Under the pieces are notes generated by a model, which searched no databases, was not told the origin of the DNA, and worked only from the letters and a program-made list of their open reading frames with translations. Below, one piece after another: positions 47,966-60,000 of a stretch of DNA of 64,000 bases. This DNA is from Carposina sasakii (Eukaryota > Arthropoda > Insecta > Lepidoptera > Carposinidae). The stretch spans positions 11,842,001-11,906,000 of the forward strand of contig CP053153.1 in assembly GCA_014607495.2 (NCBI GenBank), given 5' to 3'. A program made the translations under genes and the position numbers. Numbering within the stretch: position 1 is the first letter of the stretch; every line of letters begins with the position of its first letter.

Positions 47966-50529
47966 ATGGGTTCTTGTTCCGTGAAATGGTGTGGAAAGAA
48001 CGCTAAGACGTCAAGTTACAAAAAAGATGGCATAACATTTCACCGGTAAGTAAATTAAATTTTCTTATTTATGTCTTTTTCAATGGACGCGGAGATCAGT
48101 TTATACTGGTCTATAATCGCACTACAATATGTCGTCTCTTTTCCTCAACACATTAATCACTATTGTTGTCACTGTCTTACATATGTCAACGTCACTGTCA
48201 CTGTCAACAGTAATAGTACGTCGTGGGCTAGTGAAGTGAATGTATAACGTAATCGACTTTGTATCGATAACAATAGAATAAAATATTTTATTTTATAGTA
48301 ATTTTGTAGTTTCGATGACAAAGCAGTTATAAGACCTTGACCTGATGCCGCAGCCAGGATAGTCTGTAGACTATATGGATTACTTTTAAAATCGATATTC
48401 GACAGGCCTGCGGTTTCCGAACCCAGATTCCGTGTCCAAATCAATAAAAGTGGCCGCCATTTTGAACTTTTTTAAGGCCAGATTGCTCTCAAAATCGATA
48501 TTTGACAGTGTCTGCGATTTCCAAACCTAGATTTCGTGTCCAATCAATAAAAGTGGCCGCCATTTTGAACTTTTTAGTTAAAGGCCGGATTGCTCTCAAA
48601 ATTGATATTTGACAGTGTCTGCGGTTTCCAAACCCAGATCCCGTGTCCGAATCAATAAAAGTGACCGCCATTTTGAACTTTTTAGTTTTGGCCCGGGTTG
48701 CTTTCAAAATCGATATGTGCCTGTGTCTGTGACGGTGCCTGTGGTCGCCAAGTACATATTAGGCATGGACTAATCATATCCGGGAAAGGATTGAACATGT
48801 AGGATATCACTCCGACTAAGGATATATATCCTTTTAACATATCCAACTCCGCGTGCATATCCGGGAACGAAGAGATTAAGTGAAGCGAGATATGACTGGG
48901 ATTGGTTTGGTTAGGTTGTTGTATGTGTCCTTTTAACAGATCCAACTCCGCGTACATATCCGGGAATGAAGAGATTAAGCGAACCGAGATATGATTGGAA
49001 TGATCTATCCAAATAATAATTAGAATATTTGATAGGCGTATTTAAAAATCACTAAATAGGTACACTAAAACTATTGTCCTAAAAATAATTCCAAATCCAA
49101 ACAGCTTTTATTTACATTAAAAACAAAATACTTAAGATAAAATATAAAACGTAATGAATAGAAATTTTTAAAATTATAATTACGAAAACAAATATTTCAA
49201 AACAAACATTGCAACGAACTAAACGGCATGCCTGTCGCTCGTGAGTATTCGTATATACTCGTGTAATGTCGTTACATTCGCGCTCATACGTCTACTGCGA
49301 TAGTACCACGCGTTCCGGCGCGTTCGCATTCCGTCTCGCTCACTTATTCTTATCTTCGGCATTATTCGGTAGGTAGGAGTGGGTCGGATATAGGATATGG
49401 TAACTTTCTTTAAAGTGAAGGAGTTGATTCATATCCACCTCTGGATATATATACGAGGATATAGTTGTATCCGGAGTTACCCATGTCTAGTACATATCCG
49501 ATGGCAAAAGTATCAAGATTTTGATGAGTATGTTAATAAAGAATAAATGAAATACTAAAAACCTTCTTCATCGTAGGTTTCCTAAATGCCCTGAGAGAAA
49601 AAACAAATGGATCCAATCAACTTTTCGTGGAGAAAATTGGTTTCCCTCAAAATCAAGTGTCATATGCTCAAGACATTTTGAAGTGGACAATTTTCACATT
49701 ATGAAAAATCGCAGAAGGTTAATGGATTCAGCTGTGCCAACTTTATACTTGCCTGTTTTGGTATGGATTTTTTTGTTACAGTACCTGATATGTTTGACAG
49801 GTATTAGGAAGATAGATAGATAGGTTGTCTACGGTCCCCAATCTGAACCCTAGCTTCACGGTAATTACGTTTAATATCGATTCATATCGAAAATTCATAA
49901 ACTGAGACTTTGAAACGGAATAGATTGCCACTAGATTTGTTAAGGTAGGTTGAGGACACTATAAAGTTTATTTAACATGTCTGACTTTTATTCCCTGGAT
50001 AAGTTTGGATTCCGAAAGCCAGGGTGGACTACTAATATTAGTATAAAACTATGCTATTTTATACTGTGCCTTTGTTTAGATTTTAAGATTATAATGTTCT
50101 TCAATTTTTAATTTTACTATAAATTACCAGTTACTCATTTTATGATTGTAAACTTTTAGGTTCCTGATCCATATACCAGTGAGGCAAAAACTATTTCTGA
50201 AAGAAATATACATAATCCTGTATCTGGGACATCCTCTGAAAAATCAGTAAGAGCAATCAAAATAAAATGTCTGGGATATGTTAATGTAGACGTGAATAAT
50301 AATATTTTTTTGATTTCAGGTTTCCAACTTACCGCCGCCGCCGCAGGACTTATTAGAAACGCCATCTACAAAAAAAAGAGGGATACTTTCACCTATTCAT
50401 ATGACACCATCTGCATACGACACACCTGTTAGAAAACGCCTTTGTAGGAGAATAATTGAATTAACCAATGTTGTCAAAGATGCGAGGTGCTGGGATGTGG
50501 TTTCTTATCGCAACTGTAGTTGCCTGTGA
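47966..50529 (+). CDS. THAP-domain protein of the P-like element, four exons, 186 aa
   Basis: Exons 47966-48045, 49577-49760, 50160-50246, 50320-50529; all GT-AG and in phase (561 nt). The THAP zinc finger (C2CH) is complete: MGSCSVKWCGKN, FHRFPKCPERKNKW, then VICSRHFEVDNF and AVPTLYLP. After it comes a linker with PPPPQDLLETP, IHMTPSAYDTPVRKRL and a helix RRIIELTNVVKDAR. In P elements the THAP domain binds the transposon ends and is followed by a catalytic RNase H-like domain; here the frame runs instead into repeat sequence (CWDVVSYRNCSCL) and stops. The product could bind DNA but not transpose, as P-element repressor forms do. Expression is unknown. Confidence 0.8.
48370..48720. repeat. 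Tandem repeat, ~105-bp period, in the THAP intron 1
   Basis: Units share 'aaaatcgatatttgacagtg', 'gcggtttccaaacccagat' and 'aaaagtggccgccattttgaac'; the last block recurs at about 48446, 48549 and 48656. Three units plus partial ends. Confidence 0.85.
48780..48985. repeat. Two-copy ~99-bp tandem repeat
   Basis: 'tccttttaacatatccaact' with 'cgcgtgcatatccgggaacg' at 48829 and again at 48928, each followed by 'aagagattaag'. It follows directly on the array at 48370. A related 'catatcc' rich stretch returns near 49385-49500. Confidence 0.8.
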
Positions 50530-50660
50530 TCGCAATCATTAGTCGTCAGATTCGAGGGTCAGTGGAGGGTCTAGGAACCGGTGGTGGGCGAACACCGTTT
50601 GCAGAGATTTGAACTTCCGAATACATTAACTGTGTAACTGCATACAAAAAATGTTAATTC
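50485..50660. repeat. Repeat segment inside the P-like element, shared with the MITE at 62133
   Basis: 'gtagttgcctgtgatcgc', 'cagattcgagggtcagtggagggt' and 'ccggtggtggg' match, in inverted orientation, about 62165-62285. 'tttgaacttccgaata' matches 62288 directly. The homology begins within the last THAP exon. Confidence 0.7.
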
Positions 50661-51805
50661 CCAAACCATGCATACGAGCTATTTTATGAAACGGATTCAA
50701 GTGGTCACCTCATGGTCGTTTGGCCATATTAGAGTATTTCGATATATTATTTAATAAAAAGTATTTCTAGTGCACAACGTTTTCGCTTTACGCATTAATA
50801 TTGATTGTGTTATTATTATATTTTTAAACTCAGGATTTGCTTTCATTTAACATCCTACTTTTTTGGCTGTAAATTCCGTAATATACATTTGTATATACGT
50901 ATATATATTTTTACTAGAAAATGTAGTCTGTCACCCGGATCATAGTAAAAAATCGATTAACACCTCATTTACAAAAAATAATTTATTAGTTTAGTCGCTG
51001 TAGAACACACCTATAAATTTAGATACATGCATAGTCTGCTAAAATTATTATACCTTTTTGGTCTTGCCGCAGCTGGGTAAAAATAATAGCAAACATTGTG
51101 TACTGTAAAACGGGGCGAATTGGTATAATATCAAATTTCGTACTGAAATTTATTGAAGTTTGTAGTTGTTTTCTTACATAATGTTATTAGAATAAAATTC
51201 TGTCAACTCAAGCAAACATGAATTTAATCGCAGAGACCTTCTAAATTAATCTGAATTGAACAGAAGTGTGAATATGTATGTATGTAAAATAAAATGATAT
51301 CGATAAAATAAAAATCGCTTAAAGTGCATAAATATCGATACTTAGATAGTTTCGTTCTACTTTGTCGCATCACTATTTCCCTCGCCATTTTCAATGCGAC
51401 CTTGAAATAGCCAATCACAGTGCAGTGTTACGTCCCGCACTTCTTTGCATTCCGCCAAATTCAGTGAACTAGAGTTCATACTAAAATCTTTGGAAACGGT
51501 ATCTTTAGGAGGTAATCTATGGGTTGGTAACATTGTATATATCTAAAGAAATATACTTGTATCCAGGTCAGCAAACTTTATTAAAATAACTATAGAAATA
51601 TATCTCACTGCATGACAGCAAACATCAGCAGTACGTGACAGTTTTAAACCATAGAGTTTGTAATTTTCTGTTTTCTTAACATAAAGATGGTAATGAACCC
51701 ATACAGCTATATCTGTTACATAAGATGTTTCCAAAATTTGTTTCGTAGCAACTTAAATATCTACTTCACTTAAATGTATGGACCAGCAGATTTTTATACG
51801 ATTTT

Positions 51806-54800
51806 GGAGTAACAGCTGTCCCAAAATAAAACACTGAATATGCTATTTTTGTGAAAATACTGTTTATCCCAATTTTGGATGTTTTGTCTGCAACCGTACC
51901 TAAATCAAAAATCCGTTTTTTGAAAATGGTTAAAATGGCAAAGATACCAAGGTCCAAAAACACAGAATACGCCATAAAATTAAAAATAACCAACTTAAAA
52001 CAAAGTATCTTACAATAACAAATTGAAAACACTGAATGTGCTAGGACATACAGTGCTTTTACCTTGACTTGGATATACTGTGTTTGTCAACTCACATACT
52101 GTGTTAAAAAATTGTTTGGGACTCGGAAGAGATCGGAAAATTTGGCTCGTTACTTCGTGTTCTCTTTTCGTAATCCGTTTGCACCCATTACGAGTTGCAA
52201 CTTGTTATAAACGGCATTTGTTTTTTAATGAAATAAGAATTTAATTAGTTGTTAATTATTGTTTGTGTGACACAAAACAATAATGAGGTGAGTTACATTT
52301 AGTTTTTGTCTGTAGAAGTTAGATCGCAAAAAGTATCGTAGGTATTTAGGTTTTGTTAGATTTTTTAAAATGAACAGATTGATTTTCGTTGTGATAAATG
52401 TAGGTAGGTAAGTATTTAATTGATTCATGTTCTAGGATGAAACTACTTTAAAATTAAGCATTCCAGTTAGAAATAGAAGGAGGTTATATGTCATAACTGA
52501 GAGTGGCTATTTCAGTTACCTACAAGATTTATACCAGCAAGCCTAGCATGACCTGCGAAACACGATATGATAAACCGATTTATCGACATTTATCCTGTCA
52601 AAATACGATTAATATAGCCACCATGTTGAATTTTGTATAGAGACGATACGATATCGTACGTTACGATATCCACGATGCGTGGTCATGCTAGGGGGGGCAG
52701 TTGTAACGGATACGTACCTACCCCGTAAAAACTTTGAGGGGTCATTGTATTCACCAATATGAACCACTTTTACTATGGAGCACATACAAAATTGCACAAA
52801 AAAAAAATCTGCTGTTTCATACATTTTGGTCGTGTAGGTATGATCATTTTGTATCATAAGTACCTACTTTTTATATCATATCTAAAAAATAAAATCAGTA
52901 TAATGCTATAGTATTGTTTTTTTGCGTGATTTTGTATGAGCCCCATAATAAAAGTTGTTCGTATTGGTGAGTACATACAATGACCCCTTAAAGTTTAGTT
53001 TTCTAACGGATATCAATAGTTAGCCCCCCATACTTGAATATAAGTATGTGTACTTTTGTTTACAGTGAACCACCTGACAAAAATCATAGCCACAATAGTT
53101 CAAGATGCCAGTCACCAACTGAATCTTTATCTAATTGGGGGGTTCGTGAACATCTCATGTCTCCGAACGAATCGTTAATAAAAATCCCAACCGATTTGGA
53201 TTCAACAGAGTCAATGTATGAAGAGGTGGAGTACTTGGAAGATTTAGAACATACACCCACTGATTTTGATACAACGGAATCAGTCACTAATATAACTACT
53301 GACTCTATAATAACACACACTGGCGATCACCGTTTTTCACACCAAAATGCATCACTATCTACTCCACCTCAAGATCCAGAACTATCCATATCCATAATTG
53401 ATGACAGCGTGGAAGACCCTGATTATGTGGCTATTGATGAAGAAAATAGAATAGAAACATTATGTGACATTGGCATGGGTGAGTTGGTGGAATCGATTGA
53501 CGAAGATAGAACGAGAACGTTGTGCAACCTCAGTATGGATATGGATCAGGGTTGACCTTCTATCTTGAATATAAGCCGTTTAGAATTTATTTCCCCTTTT
53601 CGAAGCAATAAATGTAACATCCCAATGCAATGCACTATTGAGACCAGAAACAAATGAAGAACGGGTGTCTCTCTCACAAACCAATATTTCAAATGAAACT
53701 GTTCCAAATCCATCAATTCATTCTTCGACACAAACTCATGTTCCTGAAAATAATAATCAAGAAGCAGAAAGACCAAGAAATAGGCAAGAAGAAACAATAG
53801 AACAAGACCACTTATTACCTCACCAAGAAAATTTAGATGCCGAAATTCAACAAGACATTCCAAATTACAGCAAGAGTGAGAAAAGAAATTTGAAGCAGTT
53901 ACAGAAAAGAGCTGAACAGATAAATAAACTTAAATTAAAGCATCCAATTAATCTTACCACATGTAACAATTGCTCAAAAGAATGCAACGTTAAATTCAGT
54001 GAAACAGATCGTCTTTCCATTTATAACACTTACTGGAATTTAGATTACACTTCACGACGCAAATGGTTAGCCAGTTCCGTGAAAACAGCTCCTATACAAA
54101 GGCGCAGAGTTCGCAGGTCAGGAGATAATTTCCGCAAAAAAGAGAGCCGAATATACGTTTTAATGAAAAACGAAAAGGAAGAACGAGTTTGTCTGAATTT
54201 TTTCTTGAAAACTCTTGGTTACACTTCAGATTCGGTTATCACAGAACTTAGAAAAGCCAGCAAACGAGCACCACTTTTCGAACAGGTTAAGGAAAATAGA
54301 GGCCGTAAAAAACAGAAAAAAAATTGCAATTAGAAATTAATTGAGGATCACATAAATTCATATCATCCATGCGTAGCACATTATAGGCGTCATTCCCATA
54401 GGCTTGAGTTTAAAAGATATTTATTTAGACTTCCAGACGAAACATCCTGGAGTATGTAGAAAAGAAACGTACAGAAAAGTTCTGTGTGACCTGGGAGTTT
54501 CTTTACATAAACCAGAGAGCGATATATGTACCGAATGTGCTCTCTACAATAAAGAAAAAACAGATTACCAAGAAAAGGGTTATGACATTCCAGAAGAGAT
54601 AGAACTAAAGTATAGGGAACATTCAGAAAAAGCTAAGGAAGCATCAGAACAATATAAAAAAGATAAAGAAGAAGAAGAAGGTAAAGAATTAAAAATCTAT
54701 TCTATGGATTTACAAAAAGTAATATTACTTCCAATGATGCCCAAAGTTAAAGACAGCTTTTTTATCAGCCGGCTAATCGTTTTCAATGAAACATTTGCCT

Positions 54801-55898
54801 CCTTAAAGCGAGGTGTCCAAAATACTGTTGTGTTTGGCATGAAGGGATGCGCCACAAATTGTGGATTCGTCTTTTAGAAACGATACTTTCGTTTCTAAAA
54901 GTTGAAAGAGACATTCAACACTTTGTGTTCTGGGCAGATAATTGTGTCGGTCAAAATAAAAATTGGTACTTATATACGGCACTGGTTACAATAGTCAACT
55001 CTAACATTGCAGGTCCTATCAAATCGATCACTTTCAAGTACTTGACAAAGGGACACACTCACATGACTGCTGATGCTATCCATGGAAATATAGAGCAATC
55101 TATAAAGAAAAAGGGAGATGTGTATGATTTCCAGGACCTAATAGACATCATAAATACGTGTCGTCGAAACTTAACTGTTGTCAGAGTTATACAATTCCAT
55201 AAATGGCCTAAAAAAAAGAGGATGCCTCGACGTCAAAATGACAATAATTTACAAAACTTAACTCAATGGCACTGTAGAAGTGAAGTTTCAACGAGGATCA
55301 GAAAGCATGCTTTACAAGGAAAGTTTTAAAGAAGAATCACATAAAGAAGTAAATTTTATACAATTTAAATTTGATGAAAAGTCACAGCCAATAGCAGAAG
55401 AAAGTATTCGAGGTATAACAAAGAAGAAAAAAGAAGACATACTAAAACTGGCGAGACTGATGCCAGAGAGCAGAAAGGAGTTCTGGGTTAATTTACCAGT
55501 AAATAATGTGGTCGATTTAGTAGAAGAAGGGCAGCTGATGGAAAGTGATAGAAAATTTTGCTTTATTTTATTACAATTTGATGTTCCAACCTACGTAAAA
55601 TAAATAAGTAATAAAAAAAATTAGAACTGAGGGGTTTTATTTCACCATTAGGATATTCGCTGCAATTGCTAACACTGAATATCCACATTTAATTTAAAAA
55701 ATATCAAGTTACAGAGATTTTTTTCATGAAAACGTTGAAAAAATATATAATGGTACCACTATTATTGATATCAACAGAAATATTTGTATATTACACTCAT
55801 TTATTGTCTTATTACAACACATATGTAAAAACTATCATATTGGAAAATCATCAATGTGGCGCATTCAGTGTTTTATTTTTGAACAGCCGATTAGTCCC
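51806..55898 (+). mobile_element. ~4.1-kb DNA transposon with DUF7869-type transposase-like gene
   Basis: Imperfect terminal inverted repeats of about 35 bp: GGAGTAACAGCTGTCC then AAAATAAAACACTGAAT at 51806-51839, and the inverse at 55863-55898. The word ACACTGAAT or close variants recurs inside both ends (51961, 52029, 55671), as transposase binding sites do. A clear target duplication was not found. It sits 276 bp from the P-like element in the same orientation. The superfamily is not certain. Confidence 0.72.
52283..55603 (+). pseudogene. Transposase-like gene (DUF7869 type), broken by several frameshifts
   Basis: A five-base first coding exon (ATGAG|gtgagt at 52283-52287) can join to 53066 (cag|TGAACCACC, MSEPPDKN). 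The body is spread over frames: acidic N-terminal part 53066-53555; 53638-54333 with CNNCSKECNVKFSETDRLSI, a Cys-containing conserved block; 54404-54877 with SDICTECALYNKEK and IYSMDLQKVILLP; 54847-55329 with FWADNCVGQNKNWYLYTAL and KGHTHMTADAIHGNIE; 55280-55603 the C-terminus. The Asp/His blocks SMD, ADNCVGQN and GHTHMTADAIHG look like a D-D-D/E-type RNase H active site. At least three frame changes (near 54320, 54400, 54860, 55285) break it; some lie in A runs. It is either dead or affected by assembly errors. An AATAAA-like tail follows 55600. Confidence 0.75.
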
Positions 55899-55964
55899 AT
55901 ATTAAAAGCTGTTTCTTTTTTACCAACCTGTCTCGTGACATTTTTTAAATAAAATTATTAAAGA

Positions 55965-56150
55965 AATGAAAAAATCTTCACCCGAGTGGGACTCGAACCC
56001 ACGACCTTTGCATTCCGTGCAGAGCTCTCACCAACTGAGCTACCGGGTCAATTACTTGGATGACGAATTTTACCTACTCTTTTTAAATTACATTATTGTC
56101 AACGTTATTTTTTCATCCCGATAGCTATACACTAGCCAAATCTCAGTAAA
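55965..56150 (-). repeat. Dispersed element with internal tRNA-like segment, copy 2
   Basis: Inverted counterpart of 17965-18165. Here the tRNA-like part (about 55980-56050 on the minus strand) keeps a fully paired acceptor stem (ACCCGGT/ACTCGGGT), a good D arm (GCTCAGTTGGTGAGAGC) and T arm (GTGGGTTCGAGTCCCAC). The anticodon arm is weak, with GAA (Phe) in the anticodon position. Confidence 0.75.
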
Positions 56151-56265
56151 CAAAGCTGAATCCCTCAGCACAACGTTTAATGATGAAACGATCAACCATA
56201 TCCTAACGGATTATATTATGGAGAAGTGTTTTTTACATTTTTTTTCTCAGCTTGTGTATGACAGA

Positions 56266-56660
56266 TTCGGCGGGAAAAGCTGAAAGGTGCAGGTGTAATT
56301 TTCTTGTAAAAATCAAGTTATTTGTAAATGGCTTGCATGTGTCCGTGAAGTGATGTTTTCTGGTATATTTTGATTACTTGGCCTTGTGATGTGAATCTAG
56401 TGCGTGTGCATGGTTTTATACGCAGGTAAGCTGAGTAAAACTTTAGCCGGAATACGATCTCCTCATGGGCTCATGTAAGTTGTTTCTGCAATTATATTTT
56501 TCGATTTGTACTAATTTTCCATTTGTTCTTGAGGATTTTCCCGACGTTTTCATTCATCATCATCATTTATCATCCATCATAAATTCAGAAATCATTTACT
56601 AAAGACAATGGCTGAATGGGCATAGTTCCCCTTGCCTTTCCTTCGGGATAAACTAAACAA
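56266..56660 (+). mobile_element. ~400-bp SINE-like retroposon, copy D
   Basis: Same family as 611-1012, in plus orientation: starts 'attcggcgggaaaagctgaaagg', ends 'gggataaactaaacaaaaaa'. Confidence 0.85.
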
Positions 56661-56693
56661 AAAAGACAACAAAACAAATGGTGAAAAAAAAAA

Positions 56694-56875
56694 GCTCTTC
56701 ATGGGCCCATGTAAGTTGTTTCAACTTTACACTTGTTATTGAAGATTTTTCCGACGTTTCCATTCATCATTATCATTATCATCCATCATAAATTCAGAAA
56801 TCATTTACTAAAGACAATGGCTGTATGGGCTTAGTTCCCCTTGCCTTTCCTTGGGGATAAACTATTTAAAAAAAT
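56694..56875 (+). mobile_element. SINE-like retroposon, 5'-truncated copy E
   Basis: The 3' half of the family ('cttcatgggcccatgtaagttgtt' to 'ggggataaactatttaaaaaaa') directly after copy D. A 5'-truncated second insertion next to a full one, as LINE machinery produces. Confidence 0.8.
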
Positions 56876-57052
56876 TGGAAAAATATCGAGACTTGATTTG
56901 GACTTGATTTAATAATTTCTATTTCATTGATATTTTTGTACTAATGTCTATATTGCTAGTTGCTCAAAGCCGAAATTGTATGATTTGCCATTAATACGTT
57001 CTGGCAGCATATCGCCGGACTAAGATCTCGTACACTGGATTCGGAAAATAAA

Positions 57053-60000
57053 ATGCCTGCCGTCACATCGACTACGGCAGAGCATCAAAATGATGGTGAA
57101 CAGAGAATGTGGGATGCTCTCAGAAAATATATCATACGAGAAAGACAGAAAAAGAAAGAGGGTATGTACGAATGCTTAAATTCACAATTTAACTAATCAG
57201 ACTTAGGTCTTCTGATATGAACTATGGTGCTTGGGGATTGTCCTGAGTTTAAACCAGCGGTTACGGAATTTGCACCCAAATCAAAGAAATTATGATAAAA
57301 TAAGCTGTTATGGATGTATTCCTGTGGACGAGTTCTAAATACATAGATAGCAATATCTAAGCCTAGTTCTGTATATTCTACCAGTCTACATACTTACAAA
57401 TTTATTGTGACTATGTTATCTCTGCATTTAACTAAAAATAATCTGAAATTTTAATTATATCATCAAGAAATTTTAGTTATACTATCAAAATCTAGGGCCA
57501 CTTAGGAATGTAAACAGTTATCACTCGTATTACTAATATTTACTAATATTTATATTTAAAACAATATGGAGTATACCCATTTTATCCATTAAGGTATCCC
57601 ACTTTATTTGTACTTGGAATGGTCGGGTATCACCAACTCAGGGTGCGGAGGGACCTGGCAATGACTATGTATGTATTTAATATATTGCGGGGAAGGGTGC
57701 ATCATGCATAGTTGCTGGAAAAAATAAATATGTATGTGCCGGACAGGTATGTATGGCGGAGGCTCCGGCCACAGCTGGTAGTGGTGTTGTGTGGCCGAAC
57801 CAATTTAGTTAAAAAATCCCCAATGACGAAGGTGCTCCGCGCTCTGTACCTGATTAGTAGGGAAATAGACCTGTTTATTTGTTCTCAAAGTGAATTCACA
57901 ATAACCACTCTGCGAGTGATTGCTTACAGTGATTTTTAGTTATGAAAATTATTAGGTTTAGGTTAGATCAGAGAGGTAGATTATTTGTAATTAAGTAGAT
58001 GCACTATCGCATTAGGTTAAGTTTACCTGTAAAGATGGTGTGTAAAAAAGAAATAAATAAATTACAATCATTCGCAGTTCTAATTCCAATAATGTAATGT
58101 TTTTTATTTTTTTTCCAGAATATGAGGCAGAAGTTGAGGAAGAGAGGTTAAGAAAAGAGAGAGAAGCTCGAGAAAGACAGGATGTTATGACTCTTGGTTG
58201 GTTACTTACCTTTTTCTAATGTCATACAAATATTAGAAGAAGCATAATGTATGTGTCTGCTGTCTGCAAAACACAAAATTCAACTTATATTTTTTCCACA
58301 TAACACCAATTATTTTCCAATAATTTTGATTTAAGTTATCATCAAATAATAAGTAATACATAAGAGGTATGTAAAAATAAAGTAATTACCCTACTGCACC
58401 ACAAGGAGGGTTATGTTTTTCAAGTGTATGTATGTATTTTCCTTTGGCACAATCTAGATTAATTCTACTAAACCTATTTGATTAAAATTTGGTATACAAG
58501 TAGTGTAGGGAAGGAGAGAGGACATAGGCAACTTGATCCTGGAAAAACATATATTTAAATAAAATAAACATTTGAACTTACCTAAATTATAAATACTTCA
58601 TTTCAATTTCAATACTTATTTCACTGTTCCAGAGGAAACTAAAGAACAAATAGAGCAACTAGAGGAGAAAGTAAAACAGCTGGAGAAAGAGAAACAACAG
58701 CTGTTCATGCAGTTGAAGAAAGTACTGAATGAGGATGAAGTCAGAAAGAGACAGCAGCAGAAGGAAAGGTGGGTGTGGGAAGGAGATGGGGATCTGTGAA
58801 AATTCACCTTCTGCATATTCTTTATTCATTCATACTACAGTGTGGATGTATGACTGGTTGAAACAACCACCATTATCTATCAGTCATCCATATACACACT
58901 GTAATAATAATAATAATAAGCCCATAGGGCAGCTTGTGGCGAGCTGTTGGGAGGTAGCATTCCCACGGACCTGAAGTGCTCCCGGGGGAAAACCCTGTTC
59001 CTCATCTCCGGTGCTGGAGTGAGGTCTGACGAGGAACAGTTCCCCCACCTCTGATTTGCCTTCGCCGTTCTGTATTAATATTAATATTTGGTTTTATTCT
59101 TGTCCGGTGGCCAGGGTTTATTAGTTTTTTGACTGTGAGTGGAATGAGTGGGTGATTTTGGTTTGTTTGGCAGACTGGTTGATTTTGCCTTGCTTTTCGG
59201 GATCACTAAAGCTGCTTGGAGGTGTAGAGGTAGGTGAGGATGGTAACCTTTTCCTTTTCTCTGTTTTGTGTTCATTTTTTTCTTTTATAATAATCTTATC
59301 TTGTTTCAGGATGGCATATTTTCCTGCCTTTCGCGCTTCTATCAATTTAGGTATTAGTGCCTTCCTTTCTTCCAGAATCTCACACCCACACCATATTAAA
59401 GTTCTCTTAAAAGGGCCTCTACATCTTGGCTATGGCCCGTTGCACGCCTCTCAAAGGACCGGGACTCTGTAGTCCCGAGAATTTCAAAAGGGATACAAAT
59501 AATAATATAAATTTTATTTCAGAAAATTGATTTCCATATTTGTATTAGTAAAAGTCTTAATCTATGTTAGCAAGTAATTGCGGATATTAATTAAATTGAA
59601 TTAATGAAATTATATTAAAAAGTAACTCAAACAAATAAAATAAATCAATTTAAACTAAACTAAATGAAATGGAATTAAATAAATGAAACAAATTTAATCA
59701 ATAATAAAAATAAAATAATACAAATTATAAATAAATTAAATCATAAATCATATGTACCCATTCCACTATAAAAATATTATGCACCAATACTGGTCCCTAT
59801 TATGTGATTAAGCATGGCCGAATCACATTTGCCTGACAATGTTTTCAGGATGCCATTACTACTGCTACACATCATTGCTAGCAGAGAAGTAATATGATGC
59901 CCTCCAAATAATTAAGTCTGTTATTTTTACGACTGAGCCAGAAGGAGTGTAATGTTCTTCGAGTGTATGTAATATTTGCCAACCTCTAGGGTGCTTGAGA

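Larger units (their letters stand above)
47768..51521 (+). mobile_element. P-like DNA transposon, 3754 bp, with THAP gene
   Basis: 24-bp perfect terminal inverted repeats (47768-47791, beginning CATAGATTACCTCCTAAAGA; inverted at 51498-51521) and a perfect 8-bp target duplication GGTTGGTA (47760-47767 and 51522-51529). Ends beginning CA, an 8-bp duplication and a THAP DNA-binding gene are P-element traits. The interior holds the four-exon THAP gene (47966-50529), two tandem arrays (48370-48720, 48780-48985) in its first intron and about 1 kb after the gene with no transposase ORF, part of which is another repeat. It is therefore a non-autonomous, internally rearranged copy. Confidence 0.85.

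Noticed and set aside
50320..53555. A THAP-transposase fusion gene: the THAP exon 4 could splice in phase (GATGCGAG|gtgctg) to the acceptor at 53066
   Set aside because: The donor is weak, the join would cross the ends of two separate transposons, and the second gene has its own ATG with a strong donor at 52283. The phase match is probably chance, though RNA-seq could test it.
53546..53863. Minus-strand frame of 105 codons
   Set aside because: Opposite strand of the transposase-like gene; Leu/Phe-rich as expected for antisense of an acidic, Gln/Glu-rich coding region.
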